DNA from: Candidatus Planktophila lacus
Lineage (GTDB): Bacteria; Actinomycetota; Actinomycetes; Nanopelagicales; Nanopelagicaceae
Reading direction: 5' to 3'
Length of the DNA stretch: 64,000 nucleotides
Assembly: GCF_002288385.1 (NCBI RefSeq)
Contig: NZ_CP016783.1
Span: 124,001 to 188,000, forward strand
Each line of letters opens with the position of its first letter. Position 1 is the stretch's first letter. Below, in pieces: positions 43,015 through 52,242 of this stretch. The notes under the pieces are model-generated. The model had not been told where the DNA came from and made no database searches. It was given only the letters and a program-made list of their open reading frames with translations. Made by a program: the position numbers and the translations under genes.

Positions 43015-43491
43015 TTAATAAGCAGTTGCGGCTTTAATCTCGACTTTGATCTCTTTGCCGTTTGGCGCGGTGTAAGAAACTGTGTCACCGATCTTTGCGC
43101 CCATAACGGCTGCACCAAGCGGAGATTTCTCGCTATAAACGCTTAGGTCGCCAGATGCGATTTCACGTGAACCAAGTAAGAATTTCTCTTCATCGCCAGC
43201 AATGATTGCGGTGATAACCATGCCGGGACCAACGGTGCCATCTTCAGAAGCTGGTGGAGTTCCGATGTGTGCGTTCTCGAGCATCTGCTTGAGTTGGCGA
43301 ATACGCGCTTCCATCTTGCCTTGTTCATCGCGCGCAGCGTGATAGCCGCCGTTCTCCTTTAGATCTCCTTCTGCGCGAGCAGCCTCAATCTTTGCGGTGA
43401 CTTCTTTACGGCCAACGTTCTCGAGGTTTTCGAGTTCGGCGCGTAAGCGATCAGCGGCTTCTTGGGTAAGCCAAGTTTGTGGGGTACTCAT
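43015..43491 (-). CDS. greA: transcription elongation factor GreA
   Basis: 158 residues from ATG 43491, which has TATACC 10 bases upstream and no ribosome site. The N-terminal coiled coil carries the acidic tip residues (AAR-AEGDLKENGGYHAARDEQG), followed by the FKBP-like domain (SPLGAAVMGAKIGDTVSYTAPNG). GreA stimulates cleavage of backtracked RNA in RNA polymerase. The gene is followed upstream by a DUF4307 gene on the same strand, an actinobacterial pairing. Confidence 0.94.
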   Translation of the reverse strand: MSTPQTWLTQEAADRLRAELENLENVGRKEVTAKIEAARAEGDLKENGGYHAARDEQGKMEARIRQLKQMLENAHIGTPPASEDGTVGPGMVITAIIAGDEEKFLLGSREIASGDLSVYSEKSPLGAAVMGAKIGDTVSYTAPNGKEIKVEIKAATAY

Positions 43492-43501
43492 AAGGGGCAA
43501 C

Positions 43502-43507
43502 GGTATA
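43502..43507 (-). promoter_or_regulatory. -10 box TATACC of greA
   Basis: On the minus strand TATACC is followed by ten bases and ATG 43491, so the leader would be only a few bases long. Confidence 0.4.
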
Positions 43508-43515
43508 CGAAGTAA

Positions 43516-43905
43516 TTATTCGGCGCGACAACGGGCGATGCTGGCAGTGAACGGCGCTGAGCGTGTGGGAATAGCAGTTACTTGCTGGCTAAAGCGCTCA
43601 CCTGCAGGGATAGTGTCATCAATTTGGCCAACAACGCTTTTATCTTGATCTAAAGCTTTTAGCGTGCAGATAACTACTTGATCTGAATCTGTGCGATTTA
43701 TTGAATAGCGAAGAGAAATCTCTTTTTCACCTGTTACTTCAAATGAAATTAATTGGCTACTTATTGATGGATTTGCATGATGAAGTCCTGCCCAGAAAAT
43801 CCACAGAAGTCCTACGATAGAAATCGCAAAGGCATATGCAATCCAACGATTTCCGCCGGCTTTGCCATAGCGATCTTCGTAGGAAAACTCCTGCGCTTCT
43901 TTCAT
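43516..43905 (-). CDS. DUF4307 membrane protein
   Basis: 129 residues. A short N-terminal tail (SYEDRYGKA) leads to one membrane helix (WIAYAFAISIVGLLWIFWAGL, about residues 21-41) and an extracytoplasmic beta domain of about 85 residues (ISFEVTGEKEISLRYSINRT...), the DUF4307 pattern. Function is unknown. In actinobacteria this gene is generally beside greA, as here. A CATAAT box lies 6 bases before ATG on the minus strand, and the divergent small gene starts only 25 bp away. Confidence 0.87.
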   Translation of the reverse strand: MKEAQEFSYEDRYGKAGGNRWIAYAFAISIVGLLWIFWAGLHHANPSISSQLISFEVTGEKEISLRYSINRTDSDQVVICTLKALDQDKSVVGQIDDTIPAGERFSQQVTAIPTRSAPFTASIARCRAE

Positions 43906-43930
43906 GAGTTGATTATGGCATGATTAGGGT

Positions 43931-44074
43931 ATGCGAGAAACTGTAGATCAAGGCTGGCCCGGATCACTTACCGTTTTATTTCTCTGTATCTCCGTTGCCT
44001 TTTTGCTGCGTAGTTTCTACAAGCGTTACATGCGTATGAACGCCCGCAAAGATGAAAATCCAACCGATAATTAA
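43931..44074 (+). CDS. 47-aa single-span membrane peptide upstream of SURF1
   Basis: A 47-residue frame: a short N-terminus (MRETVDQGWPG), one hydrophobic helix (SLTVLFLCISVAFLLRSFY), and a basic then acidic C-terminal tail. The positive-inside pattern (KRYMRMNARK after the helix) places the tail in the cytoplasm. It overlaps the SURF1 gene by 23 bp in another frame, so the two are co-translated. Its size, topology and position suggest an accessory peptide for oxidase assembly, but I know no named family for it. Divergent from DUF4307. Confidence 0.6.
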   Translation: MRETVDQGWPGSLTVLFLCISVAFLLRSFYKRYMRMNARKDENPTDN

Positions 44075-44768
44075 AAAGTTTTTTCAAGGCGCTGCGGTTA
44101 TTTCGCTAGCGCTAATTTTTATAGCCCTAGGTAATTGGCAGTTAGATCGCTCAGTAATTGTTAGAGAGTTAAATGCCGCAGCCAAAGTCATTGACCCAAA
44201 GATCTATTCAATAGGTGAATTAGCAAAGCCTTCGGTAACCCTTGATTCAAGAAATGTAAACAAGAGCGTTGCGGTATCTGGGTTTTATGTTGCTAACTTC
44301 AAAGCGCCTGTACAGAGAGATATTGATGGCCAGGTAAGTGATTGGGAAGTTGCTTTGTTGCAGGTGGATGGTTCTGACCCACTATCTGGAATATTGGTAG
44401 TTCGCGGGCTCTGGGCAGATCGTTTAAATAACCCAGAAGTTGCTATGTCGACGAGGGTTGAAATTGTTGGCGCTCTGCAGCCGCATCAAAACGATGATCG
44501 CGCAGAAAATGTACCTGGGGTTATCTCAAGGTTAGACAGCAGCGTAATTGTTGGCCTTACCGATCTTGAACTATATGACGGATTCGTTGTCGCAAAATCT
44601 GAAAAGACTGGCGCTGGTGATTTGATTCGCGATCGCGTGGTTGCCGCACCTCCTGTTTCCAAAGTAGCCGGCTATTACTGGCAACATATTTCCTATGTAG
44701 CGATCTGGTGGCTAATGGCCGCAATCGTTCTTTACCTTCCCTTCTATCGCCGTAGTATTAAGCCATGA
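44052..44768 (+). CDS. SURF1-family cytochrome oxidase assembly protein
   Basis: 238 residues with the SURF1 layout: an N-terminal membrane helix leading into LIFIALGNWQLDRS (the family G-x-WQ-x-R motif), a large extracytoplasmic domain including VRGLWADR, and a second helix near the C-terminus (HISYVAIWWLMAAIVLYLPFY). It assists heme a insertion into heme-copper oxidases. With the CtaG-containing protein at 2.9 kb it indicates an aerobic aa3-type oxidase elsewhere in the genome. The stop overlaps the DUF3817 start. Confidence 0.88.
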   Translation: MKIQPIIKKFFQGAAVISLALIFIALGNWQLDRSVIVRELNAAAKVIDPKIYSIGELAKPSVTLDSRNVNKSVAVSGFYVANFKAPVQRDIDGQVSDWEVALLQVDGSDPLSGILVVRGLWADRLNNPEVAMSTRVEIVGALQPHQNDDRAENVPGVISRLDSSVIVGLTDLELYDGFVVAKSEKTGAGDLIRDRVVAAPPVSKVAGYYWQHISYVAIWWLMAAIVLYLPFYRRSIKP

Positions 44769-45064
44769 GCGGTGCGGTAAAGAGATTTCGAGTAATGGCG
44801 TTAATCGCCGGAGTAATGTCCCTGCTTCTCTGGTTTGTTGATCTGCCAGTGGCATACCTGCTTGATAATGAAGACTGGAAAGCCAAAGTCGCTTGGATTC
44901 CCTTTGTTCACGGCTGGGTCTATGCCGTTTACCTTTTAGCGGCGATCCAATTTTCTGTAAAAGCGCGCTGGGAGTTGCGCCGCGTTATCTGGCTGGCCCT
45001 AGCTGGCACTTTGCCAATTGCTTCATTTATTGCAGAGCGCAAAATTGTTAAGACCTATTCGTAA
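44765..45064 (+). CDS. DUF3817 membrane protein
   Basis: 99 residues of the DUF3817 family. Three hydrophobic helices are interrupted by charged turns: VMALIAGVMSLLLWFVDLPV, a loop with NEDWKAKVAWIPFVHGWVY, and VIWLALAGTLPIASFIAERK at the end. The conserved HGW is present. Function is unknown; the family is often encoded beside SURF1 or other respiratory assembly genes in actinobacteria. It overlaps SURF1 by 4 bp and the prenyltransferase start by about 20 bp. Confidence 0.85.
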   Translation: MSGAVKRFRVMALIAGVMSLLLWFVDLPVAYLLDNEDWKAKVAWIPFVHGWVYAVYLLAAIQFSVKARWELRRVIWLALAGTLPIASFIAERKIVKTYS

Positions 45065-45821
45065 CGCAATCAAATCTGCGCTCTATCCACTTTATGAGTG
45101 GCGGATTGTTAAAGATCTAGATTTCTCAAAGACCCCGCGCCACGTTGGAGTAATCCTCGATGGCAACCGCCGTTTTGCGAAAGAGAATCCAAGTCCTGTC
45201 GATCCCAAGGGCCATCGCCGTGGGGCGAGCAAGATCGTGGAATTTCTCGGCTGGTGCGATGAAGCCCAAGTAGAAGTTGTAACGCTCTGGCTGTTATCAA
45301 CTGAAAACTTTAAACGCACCCCTGAAGAACTCGATGGCTTACTTAAGATTATTGGCGATACCGTTGATGAACTATGTGCAACGGGTAAGTGGAATATCAA
45401 GGCCGTAGGGGCGTTAGACCTATTGCCGCCTTGGCTTAGCGAGAAGCTCGCAAACCTGCCTCCGGTTATCGATGGTGGAGTCGAAGTAAACGTTGCGATT
45501 GGCTACGGCGGCCGGCGCGAAATTGTGGATGCCGTTAAGGGATATCTGCAGGGCAAGAGCGCAACTGGCGCAACGCTAGAAAGCGCAGCCAACGAGCTAA
45601 GCGCTGATGAGATCTCAAAGTTTTTATATACCGCCGGCCAACCCGACCCAGAACTTTTAATCCGCACATCAGGTGAACAACGACTTGGCGGATTCTTGTT
45701 ATGGCAGAGCGCGTTATCAGAGTTCTATTTCTGCGAAGCCTATTGGCCTGATTTCCGCCGCGTTGATTTTTTACGTGCTCTTCGTGCATATTCACAGCGC
45801 CACCGTCGTTTAGGGGCGTAG
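45045..45821 (+). CDS. short-chain cis-prenyltransferase (UppS family)
   Basis: About 258 residues from TTG 45045; earlier in-frame TTG codons at 45018 and 45030 are possible. I chose 45045 because the distance to LYEWRI then matches the mycobacterial Z-farnesyl diphosphate synthase. Motifs: HVGVILDGNRRFAKEN, LWLLSTENFKR, NVAIGYGGRREIVDAV, and RTSGEQRLGGFLLWQSALSEFYF. It condenses isopentenyl diphosphate with an allylic primer. It resembles the actinobacterial short-chain (C15) enzyme more than decaprenyl synthase; product length is inference. Confidence 0.9.
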   Translation: MLRPIRNAIKSALYPLYEWRIVKDLDFSKTPRHVGVILDGNRRFAKENPSPVDPKGHRRGASKIVEFLGWCDEAQVEVVTLWLLSTENFKRTPEELDGLLKIIGDTVDELCATGKWNIKAVGALDLLPPWLSEKLANLPPVIDGGVEVNVAIGYGGRREIVDAVKGYLQGKSATGATLESAANELSADEISKFLYTAGQPDPELLIRTSGEQRLGGFLLWQSALSEFYFCEAYWPDFRRVDFLRALRAYSQRHRRLGA

Positions 45822-45958
45822 TTAAGTTTCTAATTTAATCAAGCGTTAATAAATCGCTATGGCGTGTCGCACCTGAAAGACCTCTCCTGCGTTCTATCTT
45901 TTTCTAGTCAGAAGCAAGTCCCATCGGATACAACTAAAGAGAATGTGAGAGCTGGCCA

Positions 45959-47287
45959 TTGGCTACTCCAGTATCTTCAAGTAAGAAAAAGAATTTAATA
46001 AAGACTTACGTCATAGATACCAGCGTTCTCCTGGCAGATCCGAACGCGCTCTCGAAATTTGAAGAGCATGAAGTCATCATCCCAATCGCAGTAATTGGCG
46101 AGTTAGAGACCAAACGCGATCATCCTGAACTTGGATACTTTGCCCGCGCCGCACTTCGCACCCTTGATGATTTACGCGTTTCACACGGCCGCCTCGATCA
46201 ACCACTAGTGATTACCCCAGAAGGCGGCACGCTTTCAGTTGAGTTAAACCACACCGATTTGAGCACCTTGCCTCACGGCTTCTTGCGCGATGGCACAAAT
46301 GATTCGCGCATCCTGGCGATCGCCAAGAATTTAATGTCTGATGGAAAACAAGTTGTTCTCGTTACTAAAGATTTGCCGCTTCGCGTTAAAGCATCTTCAG
46401 TTGGCGTTGAAGCGCAAGAGTATTTAGCCGAACTAGTTTCCAATAGCGGCTGGACCGGAATCGAAGAAGTCGATTGCGGTCACAACGTTATCGATGAGCT
46501 CTATGCTTCAGATCGCGCAGACCATGAAGCCGCACATCAATTACCAGTGCATACCGGAATCGTTTTACATTCTGAAAAAGGTAGCGCCCTGGCCCGAGTC
46601 ACCGCCGATAAGCGCCTGCAGTTGGTGCGCGGTGATCGCAACGCCTTTGGTCTTCACGGTCGCTCCGCCGAACAACGGATTGCACTCGACCTTTTATTAG
46701 ATCCCGATATCGGAATCGTCTCTCTTGGTGGTCGCGCCGGAACCGGAAAGTCGGCGCTCGCACTTTGCGCCGGCCTTGAAGCGGTTATGGAAAAGCGCCT
46801 CCATAAAAAGGTAATCATCTTCCGTCCGCTCTATCCGGTTGGCGGCCAAGAGCTCGGCTACCTGCCGGGCAGCGAAGGCGAAAAGATGTCGCCGTGGGCC
46901 CAAGCGGTCTTCGATACTTTGGGCGCTCTGGTTTCAGAAGCCGTAATCGAAGAAGTGATGGCGCGCGGCCTAATCGAAGTTCTGCCGCTGACCCATATCC
47001 GTGGACGTTCGCTCCACGACTCATTCGTGATTGTTGACGAAGCCCAGTCGCTCGAACGCGGCGTCTTGCTCACCGTCCTGTCCCGAATCGGCCAATCCTC
47101 ACGAGTTGTGCTGACCCACGACGTCGCCCAGCGCGACAACCTGCGCGTTGGTCGCCATGATGGCGTCGTCGCGGTCGTGGAAACCCTCAAAGGCCACCCG
47201 CTCTTTGCCCACGTGACCCTGACCCGAAGCGAGCGCTCGCCGATCGCCGCGTTGGTGACCGAGATGCTCGAAGGACCCATCAGTTAG
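45959..47287 (+). CDS. PhoH-like protein with N-terminal PIN domain (PhoH2 type)
   Basis: 442 residues, TTG start. The N-terminal PIN ribonuclease domain ([55 protein letters not shown]) is fused to a PhoH ATPase with Walker [18 protein letters not shown] and Walker [12 protein letters not shown]. PhoH2 proteins are RNA helicase/RNases. The last third has clearly higher GC and different codon choice than the first third: 39 of 60 bases at 47041-47100 are G or C against 23 of 60 at 46321-46380. It ends 241 bp before the transglycosylase gene. Confidence 0.93.
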   Translation: MATPVSSSKKKNLIKTYVIDTSVLLADPNALSKFEEHEVIIPIAVIGELETKRDHPELGYFARAALRTLDDLRVSHGRLDQPLVITPEGGTLSVELNHTDLSTLPHGFLRDGTNDSRILAIAKNLMSDGKQVVLVTKDLPLRVKASSVGVEAQEYLAELVSNSGWTGIEEVDCGHNVIDELYASDRADHEAAHQLPVHTGIVLHSEKGSALARVTADKRLQLVRGDRNAFGLHGRSAEQRIALDLLLDPDIGIVSLGGRAGTGKSALALCAGLEAVMEKRLHKKVIIFRPLYPVGGQELGYLPGSEGEKMSPWAQAVFDTLGALVSEAVIEEVMARGLIEVLPLTHIRGRSLHDSFVIVDEAQSLERGVLLTVLSRIGQSSRVVLTHDVAQRDNLRVGRHDGVVAVVETLKGHPLFAHVTLTRSERSPIAALVTEMLEGPIS

Positions 47288-47459
47288 CACCCCTTTTTAA
47301 ATCTCACAGTCACAATTCGGACATTACGGACTTCGCCCTAACTGAGCAGGACTTTTGCTCGTCCACAGCCAGCGACTTTCCTGAGAATTTACGCCACACG
47401 CAGGCTTTAATTTGCGACATCTCACCCCACTTGCCACCCTTAACTCATTCCCCGCAGGT

Positions 47460-47483
47460 CATCAACCTATTTTTAGGTCGATG
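47460..47483 (+). promoter_or_regulatory. hairpin in the transglycosylase leader
   Basis: CATCAACCTA-TTTT-TAGGTCGATG pairs nine of ten bases around a T4 loop, about 45 bases before the ATG. No U-run follows. The gap also holds GAGCA...TGCTC overlapping GGAC...GTCC, so the leader may be structured. I could not match it to a known riboswitch. Confidence 0.35.
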
Positions 47484-47528
47484 CGCCACGGGCCAAGGAA
47501 GTAAACGAGAGCAGAGAAGGAGGCAACG

Positions 47529-48152
47529 ATGGCAAGAAAGAAGTCGAGTACGTATTCACTTACGCGCTCCAACCGCTTTAAGTCGCGCGCCCTTTGGACT
47601 CTGGTTGCCACCTTCATTCTGACGACCGCGGCCCAACCAACGGCTAACGGTCTCGACTTCCCAACGACGACAAGTCTGGCCTTGCCGACTTCGGCGAAGT
47701 TGATGAAATCAGTTAACTTTAATAACGAGGTCGATCTTTCAGAAGGCGCCGCTCTTTACACCCAGCTCGATGAGAAGGCCGATCTCTTTGCTTCGCAGAT
47801 GGCGCTCGCCGCCGCAGTGAGCCAGCAAGTTGAAGCCGCTCGCACAATCATTGGTGCCAAGAAGGTTGCCAAGGCGATCGCGCTGACTGAATATGCCTGG
47901 GGCGAAGATCAGTACCTCTGCCTAAACCGTCTTTGGACTAAAGAGAGCCACTGGAATTACAAGGCTCGCAACAGGGTCTCTGGCGCACATGGAATTCCGC
48001 AGGCTCTGCCGGCATCGCGTATGGATGTTGTTTCAACCGATTGGCGCACCAACCCCGTAACGCAAATTCGTTGGGGACTTCGCTATATCGAGGCGCGCTA
48101 TGACAACCCATGTAAAGCATGGGCTAAGTTCAAGCGCAGCAATTACTACTAA
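47529..48152 (+). CDS. secreted lytic transglycosylase-like protein
   Basis: 207 residues. A long basic N-terminus (ARKKSSTYSLTRSNRFKSR) precedes a signal helix (WTLVATFILTTAAQPTANG), then an alpha-helical stalk and a C-terminal SLT-like domain: YLCLNRLWTKESHWNYKARN with the catalytic-type Glu, SGAHGIPQALP, and RWGLRYIEARYDNPCKAW. The two domain cysteines may bridge. It is similar to actinobacterial resuscitation/transglycosylase proteins that cut peptidoglycan. An unusually strong AGAAGGAGG site precedes ATG after a 241-bp gap, suggesting tight control in the leader. Confidence 0.86.
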   Translation: MARKKSSTYSLTRSNRFKSRALWTLVATFILTTAAQPTANGLDFPTTTSLALPTSAKLMKSVNFNNEVDLSEGAALYTQLDEKADLFASQMALAAAVSQQVEAARTIIGAKKVAKAIALTEYAWGEDQYLCLNRLWTKESHWNYKARNRVSGAHGIPQALPASRMDVVSTDWRTNPVTQIRWGLRYIEARYDNPCKAWAKFKRSNYY

Positions 48153-48162
48153 AAACTAAGAA

Positions 48163-49821
48163 TTAAACTTCTGATCTCTTGCCGATAGATAACGGCTTCG
48201 AAGTCTCCGCGAAAAAGTCATTGCCCTTATCGTCTACAACGATAAATGCTGGGAAGTCCACGACATCTATTTTGTAGACCGCTTCCATCCCTAAATCTTC
48301 GAAATCCAAGACTTCAACTTTCTTGATGCAATCTTGAGCAAGACGCGCAGCGGGTCCGCCGATTGAACCTAAGTAAAAACCACCGTGTGATTTACATGCA
48401 TCGGTTACAGCCTTTGAACGATTTCCTTTAGCGAGCATTACAAATGATCCGCCGGCTGCCTGGAATTGTTCAACGTATGAATCCATACGACCTGCAGTTG
48501 TCGGACCAAAAGAACCAGATGCAAACCCTGTTGGAGTCTTGGCAGGGCCTGCGTAGTAAACGGCGTAATCCTTCATGTATTGCGGCAAGCCTTTGCCGGC
48601 ATCAAGGCCCTCTTTAATGCGCGCGTGTGCCAAGTCGCGCGCAACAACAATGGTGCCGGTTAGCGAAACGCGAGTCTTAACTGGGTGCTTAGAAAGTTCG
48701 GCGCGTACTGCAGCCATTGGTTGATTTAAATCAATCTTTACAACGTTATCGTCCAAGTGAGAATCAGTTGTCTCAGGCAAGAAATGCGCTGGATCGCGTT
48801 CTAACTCTTCAAGGAAGATGCCATCTTTGGTGATCTTCGCCTTTGCCTGGCGATCAGCCGAACAAGAAACAGCGATAGCAATCGGCAGAGATGCCCCGTG
48901 ACGCGGCAAGCGAATAACGCGAACATCGTGGCAGAAGTACTTGCCGCCGAACTGCGCGCCGATTCCCAAGGTGCGAGTTAGTTCTAGAACCTCTTTTTCA
49001 AGTTCAATATCGCGGAAACCATGGCCGGTTGCGGCATCTCCTGATGTTGGAAGTGAATCTAAATACTTAGTACTGGCGAGCTTTGCAGTCTTAACTGTGT
49101 GCTCGGCACTTGTTCCGCCGATGACAATTGCCAAGTGATACGGAGGGCATGCTGCAGTACCGATAGAACGGAGCTTTTCATCGAGCCAGGTCATAAATGA
49201 CTTGGGATTTAGAACCGCTTTAGTCTCTTGATACAGGAATGATTTATTAGCGCTACCGCCGCCTTTAGCGATAAACATAAAGTTGTATTCATCTTGGTGA
49301 TCTGAGTCAGCAAAGATTTCGATCTGTGCCGGCAAGTTATTGCCAGTGTTCTTCTCATCCCAAGTAGTCACGGGAGCCATCTGCGAATAACGCAGATTTA
49401 ACTTTGTGTAGGCATCGTAAATTCCTTGCGAGATCGCAACTTCATCTTTAGCGGTAGTCAATACATATTGACCCTTCTTACCCATCACAAGTGCAGTACC
49501 GGTGTCTTGGCACATTGGCAGAATTCCGCCGGCTGAAATGTTGGCGTTCTTCAATAGATCCAGCGCCACAAAGCGATCGTTAGGTGAGGCTTCAGGGTCT
49601 TTCAAAATGTTTGCTAACTGCTGCAAGTGTTCTGCGCGCAGGTAATGCGAGATATCGTGGATCGCAGTTTCGGTAAGTAAAGTCAAAGCCTCTGGCGCAA
49701 CTTGCAAGAATTCGCGATCGCCGAGCTTGATGACGCTTACGCCATCTTTTCCAATATTGCGGTACTTAGTTTTATCTTCGCCAATTGGCAGCAAATCAGA
49801 GTATGAAAATTGTGGAGCCAT
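48163..49821 (-). CDS. class I fumarate hydratase (iron-sulfur)
   Basis: 552 residues with both class I fumarase regions. N-terminal part: cluster ligand in [44 protein letters not shown], and [12 protein letters not shown]-terminal part: the beta domain [46 protein letters not shown]. It interconverts fumarate and malate in the TCA cycle and uses an oxygen-sensitive [4Fe-4S] cluster. The start overlaps the xseB stop by 1 bp, so the fumarase is downstream of xseA-xseB in one operon. Convergent with the transglycosylase gene, 10 bp. Confidence 0.94.
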   Translation of the reverse strand: MAPQFSYSDLLPIGEDKTKYRNIGKDGVSVIKLGDREFLQVAPEALTLLTETAIHDISHYLRAEHLQQLANILKDPEASPNDRFVALDLLKNANISAGGILPMCQDTGTALVMGKKGQYVLTTAKDEVAISQGIYDAYTKLNLRYSQMAPVTTWDEKNTGNNLPAQIEIFADSDHQDEYNFMFIAKGGGSANKSFLYQETKAVLNPKSFMTWLDEKLRSIGTAACPPYHLAIVIGGTSAEHTVKTAKLASTKYLDSLPTSGDAATGHGFRDIELEKEVLELTRTLGIGAQFGGKYFCHDVRVIRLPRHGASLPIAIAVSCSADRQAKAKITKDGIFLEELERDPAHFLPETTDSHLDDNVVKIDLNQPMAAVRAELSKHPVKTRVSLTGTIVVARDLAHARIKEGLDAGKGLPQYMKDYAVYYAGPAKTPTGFASGSFGPTTAGRMDSYVEQFQAAGGSFVMLAKGNRSKAVTDACKSHGGFYLGSIGGPAARLAQDCIKKVEVLDFEDLGMEAVYKIDVVDFPAFIVVDDKGNDFFAETSKPLSIGKRSEV

Positions 49822-50024
49822 TATTGCGCCGGCTTCTTTGCGGCATCTAACTTCTTCTTAGCTCCGTCCAACCATTCTTGGCAGATCTTGGCTAACTCTT
49901 CGCCGCGCTCCCAGAGCTTTAACGATTCTTCTAAAGTGGCGCTGCCATCTTCAAGTGATTCAACGATTTCAGCGAGCTCATCTCGAGCTTCTTCATATGA
50001 AGGTTTTCCATCTTTAGCGGCCAT
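49821..50024 (-). CDS. xseB: exodeoxyribonuclease VII small subunit
   Basis: 67 residues, normal for Xse[37 protein letters not shown] is the family core, noted here by its segments [10 protein letters not shown] and [13 protein letters not shown]. It is helical with a Lys/Ala-rich tail. It forms a large oligomer with XseA and is needed for nuclease activity. It lies 17 bp after xseA on the same strand. Confidence 0.93.
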   Translation of the reverse strand: MAAKDGKPSYEEARDELAEIVESLEDGSATLEESLKLWERGEELAKICQEWLDGAKKKLDAAKKPAQ

Positions 50025-50041
50025 GGGTTAAATCTACTCTT

Positions 50042-51253
50042 TCATTCTGGTTTAAGTTCAAGAACGCTTGCACGGGCTTCGCCCTTAGCGGCCCGGATAC
50101 GCAGTACAGCGCCAGCCTTTAACTTTGTGGCATCGCGCACAATCTTTCCGTCATCGCTTTGAACTACTGAATATCCGCGGTCCATCGTTGATTGCGGCGA
50201 AAGCGAACGCAGATGGGCAATCACGCCCTTGATCTCTTTCTTCTCAATATCAAGCAGCGCTTTGAATCCGCGATGGGAACGATCGCGCAAAGCGTTTAAC
50301 TCTTCCACGCGAACTTTGACCATCACGCTTGGGTCTTTCATCACTGGGCGATTGCGTAGTTGGGAAATCTGATTTAACTCGTAATCAATCGTTGAAACCA
50401 AGCGTCGATAGATGCGATCGCGGATCTTATTTATATCGGCAATCTCTTGCTCGATATCTGGCACCACGCGCTTTGCCGCATCGGTTGGGGTTGACGCGCG
50501 ATAGTCGGCGACTAAATCAAGGAGCGGTGAATCTTTCTCGTGGCCGATTGCGCTAACAATTGGTGTTTCACAACTTGCCGCAAGGCGAACCAAACTCTCA
50601 TCGCTAAATGGCAATAAGTCTTCGAATGATCCACCACCGCGAGTAATGATGATGACATCGACATCTTCGATACTTTCTAGCTCGCGCAGCGCTTCAGAGA
50701 CTTCAACGACAGCGGCGGCGCCTTGCACAGCAACTTCGCGGATCTCAAATTCAACTGCGGGCCAACGTCGGCGCGCATTTTCAACAACATCTTTCTCGGC
50801 ATCGGTATTGCGGCCGCAGATCAAACCAACTTTGCGTGGCAAGAGCGGCAGAGCGACTTTGCGATCAGCACTGAATAAACCTTCTGCAGCCAGCACGCCC
50901 TTAAGCGCTTCAAGACGTGCAAGTAGTTCGCCAACGCCAACTTGGCGGATCTCTTTTGCTGACATTGTGAGCGAACCATTTTTTGTAAACCAAGATGCTT
51001 TGGCGTGAATAACAACGCGCGCATTTGCCGGCAGAGGTTGCACAGCTGCCAAAACGTTTTTGTAACACATCACGGAAAGGCTCATATCAACTGATGTATC
51101 GCGCAGGCGCATAAAGGCCATTCCGCCGCTGCGTTCGTTGAGTTCTGAGATCTCGCCTTCAATCCAAATCGGGCCGAGGCGTTCTACATATTCTTTGATC
51201 GCCTCAGATACCACCCGAACTGGCGCGGGGGATTCGCTTGAAGTTTCGAACAT
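50042..51253 (-). CDS. xseA: exodeoxyribonuclease VII large subunit
   Basis: 403 residues. N-terminal OB fold ([25 protein letters not shown]), then the catalytic domain with [46 protein letters not shown] and [26 protein letters not shown], a coiled-coil, and a C-terminal [16 protein letters not shown] segment. It degrades single-stranded DNA in both directions. The start is 26 bp from the divergent ispH start, so promoters of the two overlap. Confidence 0.95.
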   Translation of the reverse strand: MFETSSESPAPVRVVSEAIKEYVERLGPIWIEGEISELNERSGGMAFMRLRDTSVDMSLSVMCYKNVLAAVQPLPANARVVIHAKASWFTKNGSLTMSAKEIRQVGVGELLARLEALKGVLAAEGLFSADRKVALPLLPRKVGLICGRNTDAEKDVVENARRRWPAVEFEIREVAVQGAAAVVEVSEALRELESIEDVDVIIITRGGGSFEDLLPFSDESLVRLAASCETPIVSAIGHEKDSPLLDLVADYRASTPTDAAKRVVPDIEQEIADINKIRDRIYRRLVSTIDYELNQISQLRNRPVMKDPSVMVKVRVEELNALRDRSHRGFKALLDIEKKEIKGVIAHLRSLSPQSTMDRGYSVVQSDDGKIVRDATKLKAGAVLRIRAAKGEARASVLELKPE

Positions 51254-51263
51254 GGGGCGAGCC

Positions 51264-51269
51264 TAATAG
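51264..51269 (+). promoter_or_regulatory. -10 box TAATAG of ispH
   Basis: TAATAG is followed by ten bases and ATG 51280, with no Shine-Dalgarno. The region also covers the xseA start on the other strand. Confidence 0.45.
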
Positions 51270-51279
51270 ACTCACCCAC

Positions 51280-52233
51280 ATGGCTAAGAGAGTTCTCCTT
51301 GCAGCGCCACGCGGATATTGCGCTGGCGTAGACCGTGCGGTCATTACCGTGGAAAAGTCCCTCGAACTCTATGGCGCTCCAATTTATGTCCGTAAAGAGA
51401 TCGTCCACAACAAGCACGTGGTCTCAACCCTCGAAGCTCGCGGCGTCATCTTTGTTAACGAGACCGATGAAGTTCCAGAAGGTTCAACGGTTGTCTTCTC
51501 AGCTCATGGAGTCTCTCCTGCGGTTCACGAACAAGCAGCCGCTCGTAATCTAAAGACTATTGATGCAACTTGCCCGCTTGTAACAAAGGTTCATAACGAG
51601 GTAAAACGTTTTGCCGATGATGAAACTGAAATTCTTTTAATCGGCCATAACGGCCACGAAGAAGTTGAAGGTACCGCTGGAGAAGCTCCAGGCAAGGTAC
51701 GCATCGTCGATGGTCTTGATGAAGCGCGCACAATCGTTCCAACACCAGGAAAGAAATTGGTTTGGCTGACTCAAACAACTTTAAGCGTTGATGAGACCAT
51801 GCAATCAGTTGCAATCCTTAAAGAGCGTTTCCCAGAGATCGCTAATCCACCATCAGATGACATTTGTTATGCAACGCAGAACCGTCAAGAAGCGATTAAG
51901 CAGATTGCTCCACAAGCAGAATTGGTTATCGTCGTTGGTTCAACCAACTCCTCAAACTCTGTTCGCTTGGTAGAAGTTGCGAAAGAATATGGCGCAGCAA
52001 ACGCTTATCTAATCGATTTTGCTGAAGAAGCTGATGATGCATGGCTAAATGGCGTTGAGACCATTGGCGTTACAAGCGGTGCGTCAGTGCCTGAGATTTT
52101 GGTTCGCGATCTATTGGCTTGGCTTGCAGAACGCGGCTTTGGCAGCGTTGAAGAAGTTACTGCGACACAAGAGACGCTTCTTTTTGCACTTCCACCCGAG
52201 CTCCGTAAAGAGTTAAAGACCGCCGGTAAGTAA
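51280..52233 (+). CDS. ispH: 4-hydroxy-3-methylbut-2-enyl diphosphate reductase
   Basis: 317 residues from ATG 51280. All three cluster cysteines are visible: [24 protein letters not shown] and [13 protein letters not shown]. Substrate motifs are [30 protein letters not shown] and [11 protein letters not shown]. It performs the last MEP-pathway step to IPP and DMAPP. The gene is opposite xseA, the usual actinobacterial arrangement. The KGK3 gene follows after 9 bp with its own AAGGAG site and is probably in the same transcript. Confidence 0.96.
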   Translation: MAKRVLLAAPRGYCAGVDRAVITVEKSLELYGAPIYVRKEIVHNKHVVSTLEARGVIFVNETDEVPEGSTVVFSAHGVSPAVHEQAAARNLKTIDATCPLVTKVHNEVKRFADDETEILLIGHNGHEEVEGTAGEAPGKVRIVDGLDEARTIVPTPGKKLVWLTQTTLSVDETMQSVAILKERFPEIANPPSDDICYATQNRQEAIKQIAPQAELVIVVGSTNSSNSVRLVEVAKEYGAANAYLIDFAEEADDAWLNGVETIGVTSGASVPEILVRDLLAWLAERGFGSVEEVTATQETLLFALPPELRKELKTAGK

Positions 52234-52242
52234 GGAGCTAAA

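Noticed and set aside
47288-47528. Possible ydaO/c-di-AMP riboswitch
   Set aside because: The conserved sequence blocks of that class are not visible; only generic hairpins can be supported.
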